Assembly (NCBI GenBank): GCA_017480325.1
Contig: JAFVAY010000002.1
Span: 62,001 to 126,000 of the forward strand
DNA from: Clostridiales bacterium
GTDB lineage: Bacteria > Bacillota > Clostridia > Saccharofermentanales > Saccharofermentanaceae
Length of the DNA: 64,000 nt
Direction: 5' to 3'
Part shown: piece after piece, positions 36,865 through 45,767 of the stretch
Layout: each line of letters opens with the position of its first letter
Position numbering within the stretch: the stretch's first letter is position 1
Made by a program: the position numbers and the translations under genes
Notes under the pieces: model-generated
Database searches by the model: none
What the model saw: only the letters and a program-made list of their open reading frames with translations
What the model was told of the DNA's origin: nothing

Positions 36865-37728
36865 ATGCTTAAGAGGATAATCGCATCGTTACTTGCTATC
36901 GCATTACTTGTTATTCCCGGATGCGCAGTAACAGATGATGTTTCTTCCTCGTATAATTCGGTAGTCGCCCTGTCGAAGTCGATAGGTGATATGTGGCTTC
37001 TTGCAGGCGGGACTCTTAAAGGCATTACGGAGGACGGCTTAGAGCTTGAGGGCGCTTCCGATGTAGCTGTCGTGGGAACTGTCACACAGCCTAATCTCGA
37101 GGCGATTCTGGAGCTAGAACCCGACCTGGTGCTTGTATCCGCCGAACTGTCTTCGCACGCCGAGATCAAGGCGGAGCTTGATAATCTCGGTATTGATACG
37201 ATCGCGGTAGCGGTCAACAGCTTCGATGATTACGATTCCTATATGAAGACCTTTGCCGAGTTCACCGGAAGAGCAGACCTTTACGAGCTTAACGTTACTT
37301 CGATAAGAAATTCCATAGATGAGATAATCAGCCTTGTCCCTTCGGCCGGGGAAGGATTAACATATCTTGCGATAAGAGTGTCGGCTACCAAGAATAAGGT
37401 TCTTAAGAACGATTACTTTGCATGCGGGATATTTAATGACCTGGGACTTAATAATGTGGTTACCGATAACTCAGAGCTGGATGAAATAAGCGCCGAGTGG
37501 ATAGCGGGAGCGGATCCCGACATTATTTTTGTGGTTCTCCATGGGCAGGAGGACGAAGCTATGGACAGCTTCACTCAGGCCTTTGAATCCAGCGCATTCT
37601 GGGGAGAACTTACGGCAGTGTCCGAAGGGCGTGTCTTCGTTCTTCCCAAGGACTATTTCCAGTACAAGCCCAATGCTTTGTGGGCTGACGCCTATCAGTA
37701 TGCGTACGATCTGATCTATGAAGGCTGA
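36865..37728 (+). CDS. Siderophore/B12-type ABC transporter binding lipoprotein
   Basis: A signal peptide with lipobox VIPGC leads into a two-lobed TroA/BtuF-type binding domain (VVGTVTQPNLEAILELEPDLVLV near residue 80). It is the substrate-capture part of the transporter encoded by the next two genes. Whether the ligand is heme, siroheme, a corrinoid or an iron chelate cannot be read. It starts with ATG directly after the tusA stop. Confidence 0.85.
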   Translation: MLKRIIASLLAIALLVIPGCAVTDDVSSSYNSVVALSKSIGDMWLLAGGTLKGITEDGLELEGASDVAVVGTVTQPNLEAILELEPDLVLVSAELSSHAEIKAELDNLGIDTIAVAVNSFDDYDSYMKTFAEFTGRADLYELNVTSIRNSIDEIISLVPSAGEGLTYLAIRVSATKNKVLKNDYFACGIFNDLGLNNVVTDNSELDEISAEWIAGADPDIIFVVLHGQEDEAMDSFTQAFESSAFWGELTAVSEGRVFVLPKDYFQYKPNALWADAYQYAYDLIYEG

Positions 37729-38710
37729 CGGCAGAAGAACAGTTGTTATAGTCGGCATACTATCCTTGATTGCCGCCTTCCTTATCTCTCTTTTTATCGG
37801 GAACGGAACTGTAGGCACCGGAGATTTGCTTCAAGTGCTCTTCGGGTCTTCTTACAGTAAGAGTGCATATATTATTCTGACTAGAATCAGAATCCCGAGA
37901 ACCCTCGCGGCGCTTTTGTGCGGGGCAGCGCTCTCTTCTTCGGGACTTGTGCTTCAGACTGTTCTGGATAACCCTCTCGCATCCCCGGGAATTATAGGAA
38001 TCAATTCGGGTGCGGGACTGTTTGTCCTTATCGCGGGAATAATCTTCCCGTTCTCCGCTGCGGCAAGACAGCTGTTCTCCTTTGCAGGTGCGGTAGTAGC
38101 CGTGGCCTCTGTATATCTGATATGTAAGATAGCAGGCTTTTCCAAGATGACTCTGGTTCTAACCGGAGTAGCGATATCGAGCCTTTTTACTGCGGGCACA
38201 AACACGATTACAACCTTCTACCCGAATGCTATTACGGACAAGGCTGCCTTTAATCTCGGGGGGCTGTCTTCGGTTTCATTACAGGGAGTTCTGACGGCGC
38301 TGCCGTGTATTGTTATTTGCCTTGTTATTATTTTCGCGAAGCAGGGGCAGATAGAGCTTTTGCTTCTGGGGGACGAGACTGCTTCAGGTCTCGGCGTCAA
38401 TCCCGAGCATACTCGTAAAGTTTCTCTTCTTATAAGTGCGCTTCTTGCAGGCTCTGCCGTAAGTCTGTGCGGACTTCTGGGCTTTGTCGGTCTTATCGTC
38501 CCTAATGTGATCAGAAGGATAAGGTGCGAAGGTCTTCTTTACAGACTTATTCTGTGCGTTATTTACGGAAGCTTGTTCCTTATAATATGCGATGTTTTGT
38601 CACGCTTGATTTTCTATCCATATGAGATACCTGTGGGACTTATCCTCTCCGCATTGGGAGCTCCGTTCTTCATCTGGATCCTCATAAGCAGAAGGAAGGC
38701 GGTGCGCTGA
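37718..38710 (+). CDS. FecCD-type ABC transporter permease
   Basis: This 330-residue permease has about nine to ten membrane segments and the family blocks RIPRTLAALLCGAALSSSGL and DNPLASPGIIGINSGAGL. The C-terminal GFVGLIVPNVIRR block contacts the ATPase. It overlaps the binding-protein gene by 11 bases and abuts the ATPase gene. Confidence 0.92.
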   Translation: MKADGRRTVVIVGILSLIAAFLISLFIGNGTVGTGDLLQVLFGSSYSKSAYIILTRIRIPRTLAALLCGAALSSSGLVLQTVLDNPLASPGIIGINSGAGLFVLIAGIIFPFSAAARQLFSFAGAVVAVASVYLICKIAGFSKMTLVLTGVAISSLFTAGTNTITTFYPNAITDKAAFNLGGLSSVSLQGVLTALPCIVICLVIIFAKQGQIELLLLGDETASGLGVNPEHTRKVSLLISALLAGSAVSLCGLLGFVGLIVPNVIRRIRCEGLLYRLILCVIYGSLFLIICDVLSRLIFYPYEIPVGLILSALGAPFFIWILISRRKAVR

Positions 38711-39390
38711 TGATTACCGTTGATAATCTGAAGGTCTCATACGAGGATAAGAACGTCCTAGAACTCGGATCATTTACTTTCCCTGAAGGAAAGATAACGG
38801 GGGTTATAGGGAGAAACGGCAGCGGTAAATCGACCTTCCTTAAGGCTATAGCGGGTGTACTTCCTTATAAGGGTTCTTTAAAGGTGGGAAAGGATGAGAT
38901 AACCTCTGTTCCTTCGGAGCTTCGGGCTCGCAGGATATCCTATCTTCCTCAGAGAGTGGTAAGTGCCGATATGACTGTGAAGATGCTCGTAAGACACGGC
39001 AGATATCCGTGGAAATCATTCCCCAGAAGACTTAATTCGGATGATAAGAGGATCGTTGATGATGCGATAGCAAGAGTAGGAATCAACGGGTTGTCATCGA
39101 AGAATCTTAAGAGTATCTCCGGTGGTGAGCTCAAGCTCTCATACCTTGCCATGATACTTGCGCAGCAGACGGATATTATTCTTCTCGACGAGCCTGAAGC
39201 GCATCTTGATACGGAGCACAGACAGCTTCTGTACAATACGTTGTCTTCGCTTAGAGATGAAGGGAAAACAGTGGTGTTTACTTCTCATAACCTTACGGAG
39301 AGTATGCCGGTATTCGATAAGGTGCTTATCTTAGATAGAGGAAAGGATGTTTTCTTCGGTGATCCGGAGGAAGCGAAGACAAAACTATGA
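38710..39390 (+). CDS. ABC transporter ATPase of the FecE/BtuD type
   Basis: The 226-residue protein has Walker A GRNGSGKST, the Q-loop YLPQR, the signature SGGELKLSYLAM, Walker B ILLDEPEAHLD and the switch histidine FTSHN. It powers the FecCD-type permease, whose stop it overlaps by one base. It is slightly short for the family. Confidence 0.92.
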   Translation: MITVDNLKVSYEDKNVLELGSFTFPEGKITGVIGRNGSGKSTFLKAIAGVLPYKGSLKVGKDEITSVPSELRARRISYLPQRVVSADMTVKMLVRHGRYPWKSFPRRLNSDDKRIVDDAIARVGINGLSSKNLKSISGGELKLSYLAMILAQQTDIILLDEPEAHLDTEHRQLLYNTLSSLRDEGKTVVFTSHNLTESMPVFDKVLILDRGKDVFFGDPEEAKTKL

Positions 39391-39752
39391 GTGATATATC
39401 CGTACTTCTTGTGGGACACAGTTCTTCTTCGGGAGGAGAGTACGAAGGAGTAAAGACGTTTCTGTCATCTTTGTTGGGGGAGGACAGGGTTTATCTCGGA
39501 TTTCTGTCTACGGCACCGTTAGTTGCGGATGTTATAGATAGTATTAAAGATAAGGATGTAATGGTGGTTCCGCTGCTTTTCGCAAAGGGGCATCACTTTA
39601 CCAAAGATATAAAGAATGGGGAAGGATCCGTAATCAAGCTACTGGAGAGAAATGGGCACAATGTTCTCTTCGATGATAAAGGGCTTCTTGAGTATGATGA
39701 GGTAAAAGAAGCAATAAGTAAAATAATCCTTAAGTCCTATAGCCTTAACTGA
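39387..39752 (+). CDS. CbiX/SirB-like sirohydrochlorin chelatase
   Basis: The 121 residues match the short CbiX-type chelatase: VLLVGHSS with the metal histidine H11, and VVPLLFAKGHHFTKDI with H69 and H70. It would insert Fe2+ or Co2+ into sirohydrochlorin. The neighbouring siroheme sulfite reductase favours iron and siroheme formation. It overlaps the ATPase gene by four bases and closes the operon. No other siroheme or B12 genes are in the window. Confidence 0.82.
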   Translation: MSDISVLLVGHSSSSGGEYEGVKTFLSSLLGEDRVYLGFLSTAPLVADVIDSIKDKDVMVVPLLFAKGHHFTKDIKNGEGSVIKLLERNGHNVLFDDKGLLEYDEVKEAISKIILKSYSLN

Positions 39753-39784
39753 TAACTGCTATCGCTTTCTTGTATTAGACGTCC

Positions 39785-39807
39785 TATAAACCTATCGGTA
39801 TGATAGG
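39785..39807 (+). promoter_or_regulatory. -10 box and shared palindrome upstream of ssuA
   Basis: TATAAA (39785-39790) is followed at once by CCTATCGGTATGATAGG (39791-39807), an imperfect palindrome with perfect outer arms CCTATC and GATAGG. The -35 is weak. The design equals that at 31890 and 32000, so one regulator probably controls all three. It lies 27 bases before the ssuA start. Confidence 0.72.
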
Positions 39808-39833
39808 CAGGACAAAAGAAAGGAGTAATTCTT

Positions 39834-40835
39834 ATGTTAAGGAAAAAGATAATCACAACAGTACTTGCAGCTGCTCTCGCACTGTCTGCGTTTGCAGCAT
39901 GCTCGACAGACGGAGAGGCGGCTGATCAGAATGCAGCCTCCCAGGAAAACAGAGTAGTAAGGATCGCAGCTCAGTCATATCCTCTGTATTCACCTTTGGA
40001 TCTTGCCTATGACCTGGGCTATGTAGACGAGGAGCTGAATAACATCGGTGTAACCCTCGAGTGGACAGAGTTCGCATCCGGACCTCTCGTTAATGAAGCT
40101 ATCGCCGCAGGTGAAGGGGACCTCGGCTTCATGGCTGACCTTCCTGCTATTATTGCCAGATCTTCAGGTCAGGATATTCAGGTTGTTTCAAATATCTCAT
40201 CTGGCGAGAGATCTCTGGCTGTTCTTGTTCCTGTTGATTCAGATATCACAGATGCTTCTCAGTTGGCAGGTAAGAGGATCGCTTACGCATTCGGTTCTTA
40301 TGCTCAGCACCTTCTCGCACTTGTTCTGGACGGTGCAGGTCTAACCTTCGATGATGTCGAGTCGGTTAACCTCGGCGCTGCAGACAGCCCGACGGCTCTT
40401 GCTCAGGGTGATGTCGATGCCATCGTTATCTGGGAGCAGTTTATTACAAAGCTCACACTTGACGGTACAGCAAGAGTTCTTGTAGATGGTACTGGAATCA
40501 AGAAGAGTAACATGATCCTTTATGCGGTAAGTGATTATGCTTCTGCCAACCCTGATGTTATCGAGGCTTTGATCAGAGCTATCGACAGAGGTATCCAGTA
40601 CATCAGCTCCAACCCTGATGATGCGGCTTCACGTCTCGCGACAAGATACAGCGTGACACCGGAGGAGATGAATCAGATCCTCGGAAACTTCGAGTTCTAT
40701 GTTTCCTTAAGTGATGCCGATATTCAGGAGATCACCACAGTTGCCGACTACGCTTACGAGGCCGGTATCATCTCCAACCCCGTAAATGCAGATGAGTTTA
40801 TCAATACCACATATCTTACAGAAGCGGGCTTCTGA
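39834..40835 (+). CDS. ssuA: Sulfonate ABC transporter binding lipoprotein
   Basis: The signal peptide ends in a lipobox (SAFAAC). The rest is an SsuA/TauA-type periplasmic-binding domain with YDLGYVDEE, FASGPLVNEAIAAGEGDLGFMADLPA and later QGDVDAIVIWEQF. Members bind aliphatic sulfonates, nitrate-like anions or thiamin precursors. Linkage to a sulfite-lyase points to isethionate or a related sulfonate. AAAGGAG precedes the ATG. Confidence 0.86.
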   Translation: MLRKKIITTVLAAALALSAFAACSTDGEAADQNAASQENRVVRIAAQSYPLYSPLDLAYDLGYVDEELNNIGVTLEWTEFASGPLVNEAIAAGEGDLGFMADLPAIIARSSGQDIQVVSNISSGERSLAVLVPVDSDITDASQLAGKRIAYAFGSYAQHLLALVLDGAGLTFDDVESVNLGAADSPTALAQGDVDAIVIWEQFITKLTLDGTARVLVDGTGIKKSNMILYAVSDYASANPDVIEALIRAIDRGIQYISSNPDDAASRLATRYSVTPEEMNQILGNFEFYVSLSDADIQEITTVADYAYEAGIISNPVNADEFINTTYLTEAGF

Positions 40836-40841
40836 TGATCC

Positions 40842-41648
40842 ATGGAAGTAACATTTAAGAAAAATAAGGTTGCAAAGAAAAGGAGTGCATTCCCTGTGGC
40901 TAAAGCCATAGGGAGTGCTTTCCTTTATATAGCTTTACCTATTGTGATACTGATCGTGTGGGAGATCGTCTGCCACGCCGGAGTCGTTCAGGTATATAAC
41001 ATGCCCGCTCCGGAGATCATTCTGAAGGATGCGTGGGAGAAGATTACGGCGGGTGTTCTGTGGAAGCATATATCCATAAGCTTCTTAAGAGTGCTGGAGG
41101 GCTTCCTGATTGCTCTTGTTGCAGCTTTGGTTCTGGGTATCCTGATAGGCTTGAGTAAGACAATAGAGCGGATCACCGAGCTTACTTTGCAGATTTTAAA
41201 GCCGATTCCTCCCATCGCGTGGATCCCTCTTGCGATCCTTTGGTTCGGTATAGGCGAATCGTCCAAGCTTTATATCATCTTCTACGGAGCATTTTTCCCG
41301 ATACTTCTTAATACCGTTGACGGTATTCACAACATAGATAAGAAATATCTTGAGCTTGGAAGAGTGTATGAAGTGGACAGACTGAAGCTTATAAGAAAGG
41401 TTGTTTTGCCAGGAGCTTTGCCGCAGATTCTTACAGGTATCAGAGTAGGTCTCGGAAATGCCTGGGTATGCGTTGTTGCCGCCGAGATGATAGCCGCGAC
41501 AAAGGGTGTAGGGTATATGCTCTCCAACGGCAGAAGTATGTCCAGAGCCGACGACGTTATCCTCGCGATGCTTCTTATAGGCATAGTAGGAAAAATAATG
41601 GATGACGTGTTGAAGCTCATCTCGGGAAAGATCATGAAGTGGAGTTAA
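40842..41648 (+). CDS. ssuC: Sulfonate ABC transporter permease
   Basis: This 268-residue inner-membrane permease has about six segments and the EAA-type motif (YLELGRVYEVDRLKLIRKVVLPGALPQIL). It is of the SsuC/TauC family and forms a homodimer with the SsuB-like ATPase. It begins six bases after the ssuA stop. The substrate is set by the binding protein. Confidence 0.92.
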   Translation: MEVTFKKNKVAKKRSAFPVAKAIGSAFLYIALPIVILIVWEIVCHAGVVQVYNMPAPEIILKDAWEKITAGVLWKHISISFLRVLEGFLIALVAALVLGILIGLSKTIERITELTLQILKPIPPIAWIPLAILWFGIGESSKLYIIFYGAFFPILLNTVDGIHNIDKKYLELGRVYEVDRLKLIRKVVLPGALPQILTGIRVGLGNAWVCVVAAEMIAATKGVGYMLSNGRSMSRADDVILAMLLIGIVGKIMDDVLKLISGKIMKWS

Positions 41649-41650
41649 GT

Positions 41651-42415
41651 ATGGCGGATAAGAATACTGTTCTTTCCATAAAAAACGTCAGCAAGAGGTT
41701 CGATGAACTTCAGGTGCTGGACGATATAAGCCTCGATGTAAGGGAGGGCGGTCTTGTCTCCGTTATCGGAGGAAGCGGATGCGGCAAGAGCACCCTTCTA
41801 AGACTTATCGGAGGACTCGACTCGCCCTCTGAAGGCACTATTACCATTAACGGTAAGGAGGTTAAAGCTCCTTCGCGTAAGGTTGGGTTTGTCTTCCAGG
41901 ACCACAGGCTCCTTCCCTGGCTTACCGTGTCCGATAACATCAAGTTTGCCCTTGATAAAACCGTTGATAATCAGGACGAGATAGTTGATAAAAATCTTAA
42001 GCTGGTAGGACTTGAAGGATTTAAGAATTCATATCCATCACAGCTTTCAGGCGGTATGGCGCAGCGCGTTGCAATAGCAAGAGCACTTGCCAACGAACCG
42101 GATATTCTGCTTCTTGACGAACCTTTTGGAGCTCTTGATGCGATGACTAGGATTACCATGCAGGACGAGCTTCTTAAGATATGGGAGGAGAAGAAGGTAA
42201 CCATGATCCTTATCACTCATGATATAGATGAGTCAATATATCTCGGAGAGCAGGTAGTTATACTGTCTGACCGCCCCGGAAAGATAAAGAAGATTGTGCC
42301 AATAAGCAAAATATGTCACTACGAACGTAACGGATCTGAGTTCGCGAGAACAAAGAAGATAATTTACAAGGAATTCTTCAAGGAAAGAGAATTTGACGTC
42401 GGATACGTAATTTGA
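41651..42415 (+). CDS. ssuB: Sulfonate ABC transporter ATPase
   Basis: The protein has Walker A GGSGCGKST, Q-loop VFQDHRLLPW, signature LSGGMAQRVAIARAL, Walker B ILLLDEPFGALD and switch LITHD. The LLPW after the Q-loop is typical of SsuB/TauB. I chose ATG 41651 with GGAG ahead; a GTG 12 bases earlier overlaps ssuC. The islA gene follows 19 bases later. Confidence 0.92.
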   Translation: MADKNTVLSIKNVSKRFDELQVLDDISLDVREGGLVSVIGGSGCGKSTLLRLIGGLDSPSEGTITINGKEVKAPSRKVGFVFQDHRLLPWLTVSDNIKFALDKTVDNQDEIVDKNLKLVGLEGFKNSYPSQLSGGMAQRVAIARALANEPDILLLDEPFGALDAMTRITMQDELLKIWEEKKVTMILITHDIDESIYLGEQVVILSDRPGKIKKIVPISKICHYERNGSEFARTKKIIYKEFFKEREFDVGYVI

Positions 42416-42434
42416 AGTATAAGAGGTAAGAAAA

Positions 42435-44900
42435 ATGAGCAACAGGACACTGTCACCGCAAGAGGAGAGACTTATCAATAAGAAGGGATTCGATAACCCC
42501 AACAGAGCAACGTCTCTGATATCCGGAGTAAGAGGAGTCAAGCCTCAGATAGATATAGAGCGCGGTCTATATTTTACAGAGTCGTTCAAGGAGACTGAGG
42601 GGCAGCCTCTGATACTAAGATGGGCGAAGGCTTTAAAGTTATATGCCGAGAAGTCCACGGTGGTTATCGAAGACGGACAGCTTATTGTGGGTCGAGGCGG
42701 AAAAGCGTCAAGATACGGAATTCTGTATCCGGAGCTAGACGGTGATACCTTAGGCATTAACATTAGTAAGCTTCCCGGTCGCTCTACCTCTCCTTTCGAT
42801 ATATCGGCGGAGGATGCCGCTGTTGTTACTAATGTCATCGAGCCCTACTGGAAGGGAAAGACCTACCACGAAGCTTTATCCAAGTCTCTGCCACACGATA
42901 CGCTTGTTCTTACCTATAACGATGATGAGGAATCGTCTTCGCGTTTTATTGTTAATGAGACATCTTCGTTCAGGTCTTCGATACAGTGGGTGCACGACTA
43001 TGATGTTGTATTGAAGAAGGGCTTTAACGGACTTCGCGAGGAGCTAATAGATAAGCTCAATTCACTTGATGAGGACAGTGCTTATGATGCGATGGAGAAG
43101 AAGCCTTTTCTGGAGGCTCTGATAATAGTCTGCGAGGCTATCGTTACTTGGGCTGACAGGTATTCCGAGGAGGCATTAAGACTCGCGCAGGACGAGAAGG
43201 ATCCGAAGCGTAAAGATGAGCTACTCCAGATATCGGATATTTGCTCCAAGGTGCCGGGTAATCCTGCCACCAATTTCCGCGAGGCGGTTCAGTCCCAGTG
43301 GTTTACCCAGATGTTCTCAAGAATTGAACAGAAGACCGGAACCATTATCTCCAACGGAAGAATGGATCAGTACCTTTACCCGTATTATGAGGCTGATATC
43401 AAGGCTGGTAAGATTACCCCCGACGAAGCTCAGGAGCTTCTCGAGTGCGTGTGGGTGGAGATGGCTTCCTTTGTCGATCTTTATCTTTCTGAGACGGGTG
43501 GTGCATTTAACGAAGGATATGCCCACTGGGAGGCGGTTACGGTGGGAGGTCAGACCCCCGAGGGCTTTGATGCCACTAACGACCTTACTTACCTTATCCT
43601 GAAGTCCAAAAGAGACTTCCCGTTAAACTATCCGGACCTTGCGGCGAGAGTTCATACCGGAAGTCCCAGAAGATATCTATATGAAGTAGCAAAGACGGTC
43701 AAGAACGGTTCGGGCTTCCCGAAGATAATCAACGACGAAGAGGTGATCCCGCTGCTTCTTTCCAAGGGTGCCGAATTCGAGGAGGCCTTCGACTATGCGG
43801 TATCAGGCTGCGCAGAATGCCGTATGCCTAACAGGGATACATATACAAGTCCCGGCGCGTATATCAACTTCGCCGCTGCCTTGGAAATGACTTTATATAA
43901 CGGTAAGATGCTGAAGTACGGCGATGAGGTGTTGGGTCTTGAGACCGGCGAGCTTTCTGAATTTAAGACTTTCGACGAATTCTTTGAAGCGTATCTTAAG
44001 CAGCAGAAGTATTTTATCAGGCATGCGTTCCGTCAGCAGTATCAGATCAATCACCTGAGGGCGTCTCACTTCGCATCGCCTCTCGGGTCTTTGCTTCACA
44101 AGCTATGTGTGGAGAATTATAAGGATCTTCACAGCGAGCATATCCCCGGCGGTATTGATCTCGGTTACTTCGAGTTTATAGGCTACGGCACGGTAATCGA
44201 TTCTCTGGCGGCAATAAAGAAGCTTGTTTATGAGGAGAAGAGGATTACTCTACAGGAGCTTACTGATGCTTTACGCAATGATTTTGAAGGCTACGATGTA
44301 ATAAGAAGTCTTCTTCGTAACGCGCCGTCTTACGGTAATGACGATTCATATGCTGACGAGATCGGTCTTCGACTTGATAAGGAGGCGGCGGATTACGCGC
44401 GTAAATATGCGAAGGAGTTTGGGGTGCATATAGATTTACGATATGTTCCTTTTACATCACATGTTCCCTTCGGTAAGGTCGTAAGCGCGACTCCCAACGG
44501 ACGCAAGGCTTTTACGCCTTTGTCCGACGGCAGCAGCGCCTCCCAGGGTGCGGATGTCAACGGCCCTACCGCTATTCTCGCGTCTAACTTTAAGACCAAG
44601 AACAGAAGCAATAACTATCGTGCGGCAAGGCTCCTTAACATCAAGTTAAGTCCGTCGGTTGTCGAGGGTGAAGAGGGTACGGAGAAGCTCGTTAACTTTA
44701 TCGAGGGTTTCAGAGACCTGAAGCTATGGCACGTACAGTTTAACGTAATCAACACCGATACCATGAGGGAAGCGCAGAAGCATCCTGAGGAATATCGCGA
44801 CCTTCTCGTGCGAATCGCAGGTTATAGCGCTTACTTCACGGAGCTCTCGAAGGACCTTCAGGATGACCTGATCGCAAGGACGGAACAGAATGTTATATGA
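42435..44900 (+). CDS. islA: Glycyl-radical isethionate sulfite-lyase
   Basis: This 821-residue glycyl-radical enzyme has the thiyl cysteine and base C459-x-E461 (SGCAECRMP) and the radical glycine G796 in RIAGYSAYF. R180 and Q184 (FRSSIQWVHDY) and R669 (DLRYVPF) match sulfonate-binding R189, Q193 and R678 of the Bilophila enzyme, and C459, E461 and G796 match C468, E470 and G805, as I recall them: a constant offset of nine. This predicts cleavage of isethionate to acetaldehyde and sulfite. A sulfonate importer precedes and the activase gene overlaps. Other sulfonates remain possible. Confidence 0.87.
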   Translation: MSNRTLSPQEERLINKKGFDNPNRATSLISGVRGVKPQIDIERGLYFTESFKETEGQPLILRWAKALKLYAEKSTVVIEDGQLIVGRGGKASRYGILYPELDGDTLGINISKLPGRSTSPFDISAEDAAVVTNVIEPYWKGKTYHEALSKSLPHDTLVLTYNDDEESSSRFIVNETSSFRSSIQWVHDYDVVLKKGFNGLREELIDKLNSLDEDSAYDAMEKKPFLEALIIVCEAIVTWADRYSEEALRLAQDEKDPKRKDELLQISDICSKVPGNPATNFREAVQSQWFTQMFSRIEQKTGTIISNGRMDQYLYPYYEADIKAGKITPDEAQELLECVWVEMASFVDLYLSETGGAFNEGYAHWEAVTVGGQTPEGFDATNDLTYLILKSKRDFPLNYPDLAARVHTGSPRRYLYEVAKTVKNGSGFPKIINDEEVIPLLLSKGAEFEEAFDYAVSGCAECRMPNRDTYTSPGAYINFAAALEMTLYNGKMLKYGDEVLGLETGELSEFKTFDEFFEAYLKQQKYFIRHAFRQQYQINHLRASHFASPLGSLLHKLCVENYKDLHSEHIPGGIDLGYFEFIGYGTVIDSLAAIKKLVYEEKRITLQELTDALRNDFEGYDVIRSLLRNAPSYGNDDSYADEIGLRLDKEAADYARKYAKEFGVHIDLRYVPFTSHVPFGKVVSATPNGRKAFTPLSDGSSASQGADVNGPTAILASNFKTKNRSNNYRAARLLNIKLSPSVVEGEEGTEKLVNFIEGFRDLKLWHVQFNVINTDTMREAQKHPEEYRDLLVRIAGYSAYFTELSKDLQDDLIARTEQNVI

Positions 44901-45736
44901 ATGAGCTTCTGGTATTTAATATTCAGAAGTATTCGCTTCATGACGGGGCAGGGATCAGGACAGTCGTTTTCTTAAAAGGCTGTCCTTTACACTGTCTGTG
45001 GTGCAGCAACCCCGAATCCCAGCGGGCAGTTCCGGAGCTTATATATCGTAAGTCAAAGTGCCTCGGCAAGGATAAGTGCGGTTTGTGCGAGAATTCCTGT
45101 CCTCTCGCGAGAATGCGCTTCGATGATTACGGGGAAGCGGTGCCGGATTTCTCTGTGATGAACTTCGGTAATGATTACTCATGGACCAGTGTGTGTCCGT
45201 CTAAGGCGCTGGGAGTTTCAGGAGAGTATAAAAGTATTGATGATATTCTCGATGTGGTGGAGGCGGATTCAGCCTTCTACAGAGACGGAGGAGGGTTAAC
45301 CATAAGCGGCGGAGAGCCTCTGATGCAGTCGGCTTCTGTGGATTTGCTTAAAGAAGCCAAGGCGCGTTTTATCAATACGGCGGTGGAGACCTGCGGATGC
45401 GTCGATACCGATACTCTGCTTCATGCCGCTTTGTATCTTGATAAGATATTCTTCGATATAAAGTCGGTTGATGATGTGAAGCATAAAGAATATACAGGGC
45501 AGGGTGGAGTGCTGATACGATATAATCTTGAAGCGCTGGTTAATGCCGGGTATGCTTCTTTAATAACTGTAAGGACTCCCGTGATTCCGAGGTTTAACGA
45601 CTGCGAAGAAGATCTGTCGGCGATAGTAAAATATCTTAAGCGTATCGGCATAGATAGGTGGGAGAAGCTTACTTACCATAGGTACGGCGTAGGCAAGTAC
45701 GAGATGCTGGGAAGACCGTATTTGCTGAAGGAATGA
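44897..45736 (+). CDS. islB: Glycyl-radical enzyme activase
   Basis: This radical SAM protein (279 residues) generates the glycyl radical on the upstream enzyme. C29, C33 and C36 (GCPLHCLWC) bind the SAM cluster. A ferredoxin-like insert has C55, C61, C64, C68 and a later C100, which is shorter than the two-cluster insert of most activases. ISGGEPL is the GGE motif. The ATG overlaps the islA stop by four bases. Confidence 0.92.
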   Translation: MNELLVFNIQKYSLHDGAGIRTVVFLKGCPLHCLWCSNPESQRAVPELIYRKSKCLGKDKCGLCENSCPLARMRFDDYGEAVPDFSVMNFGNDYSWTSVCPSKALGVSGEYKSIDDILDVVEADSAFYRDGGGLTISGGEPLMQSASVDLLKEAKARFINTAVETCGCVDTDTLLHAALYLDKIFFDIKSVDDVKHKEYTGQGGVLIRYNLEALVNAGYASLITVRTPVIPRFNDCEEDLSAIVKYLKRIGIDRWEKLTYHRYGVGKYEMLGRPYLLKE

Positions 45737-45767
45737 CAAAAGAAAGATATATTAGCGAGGCGGATCG

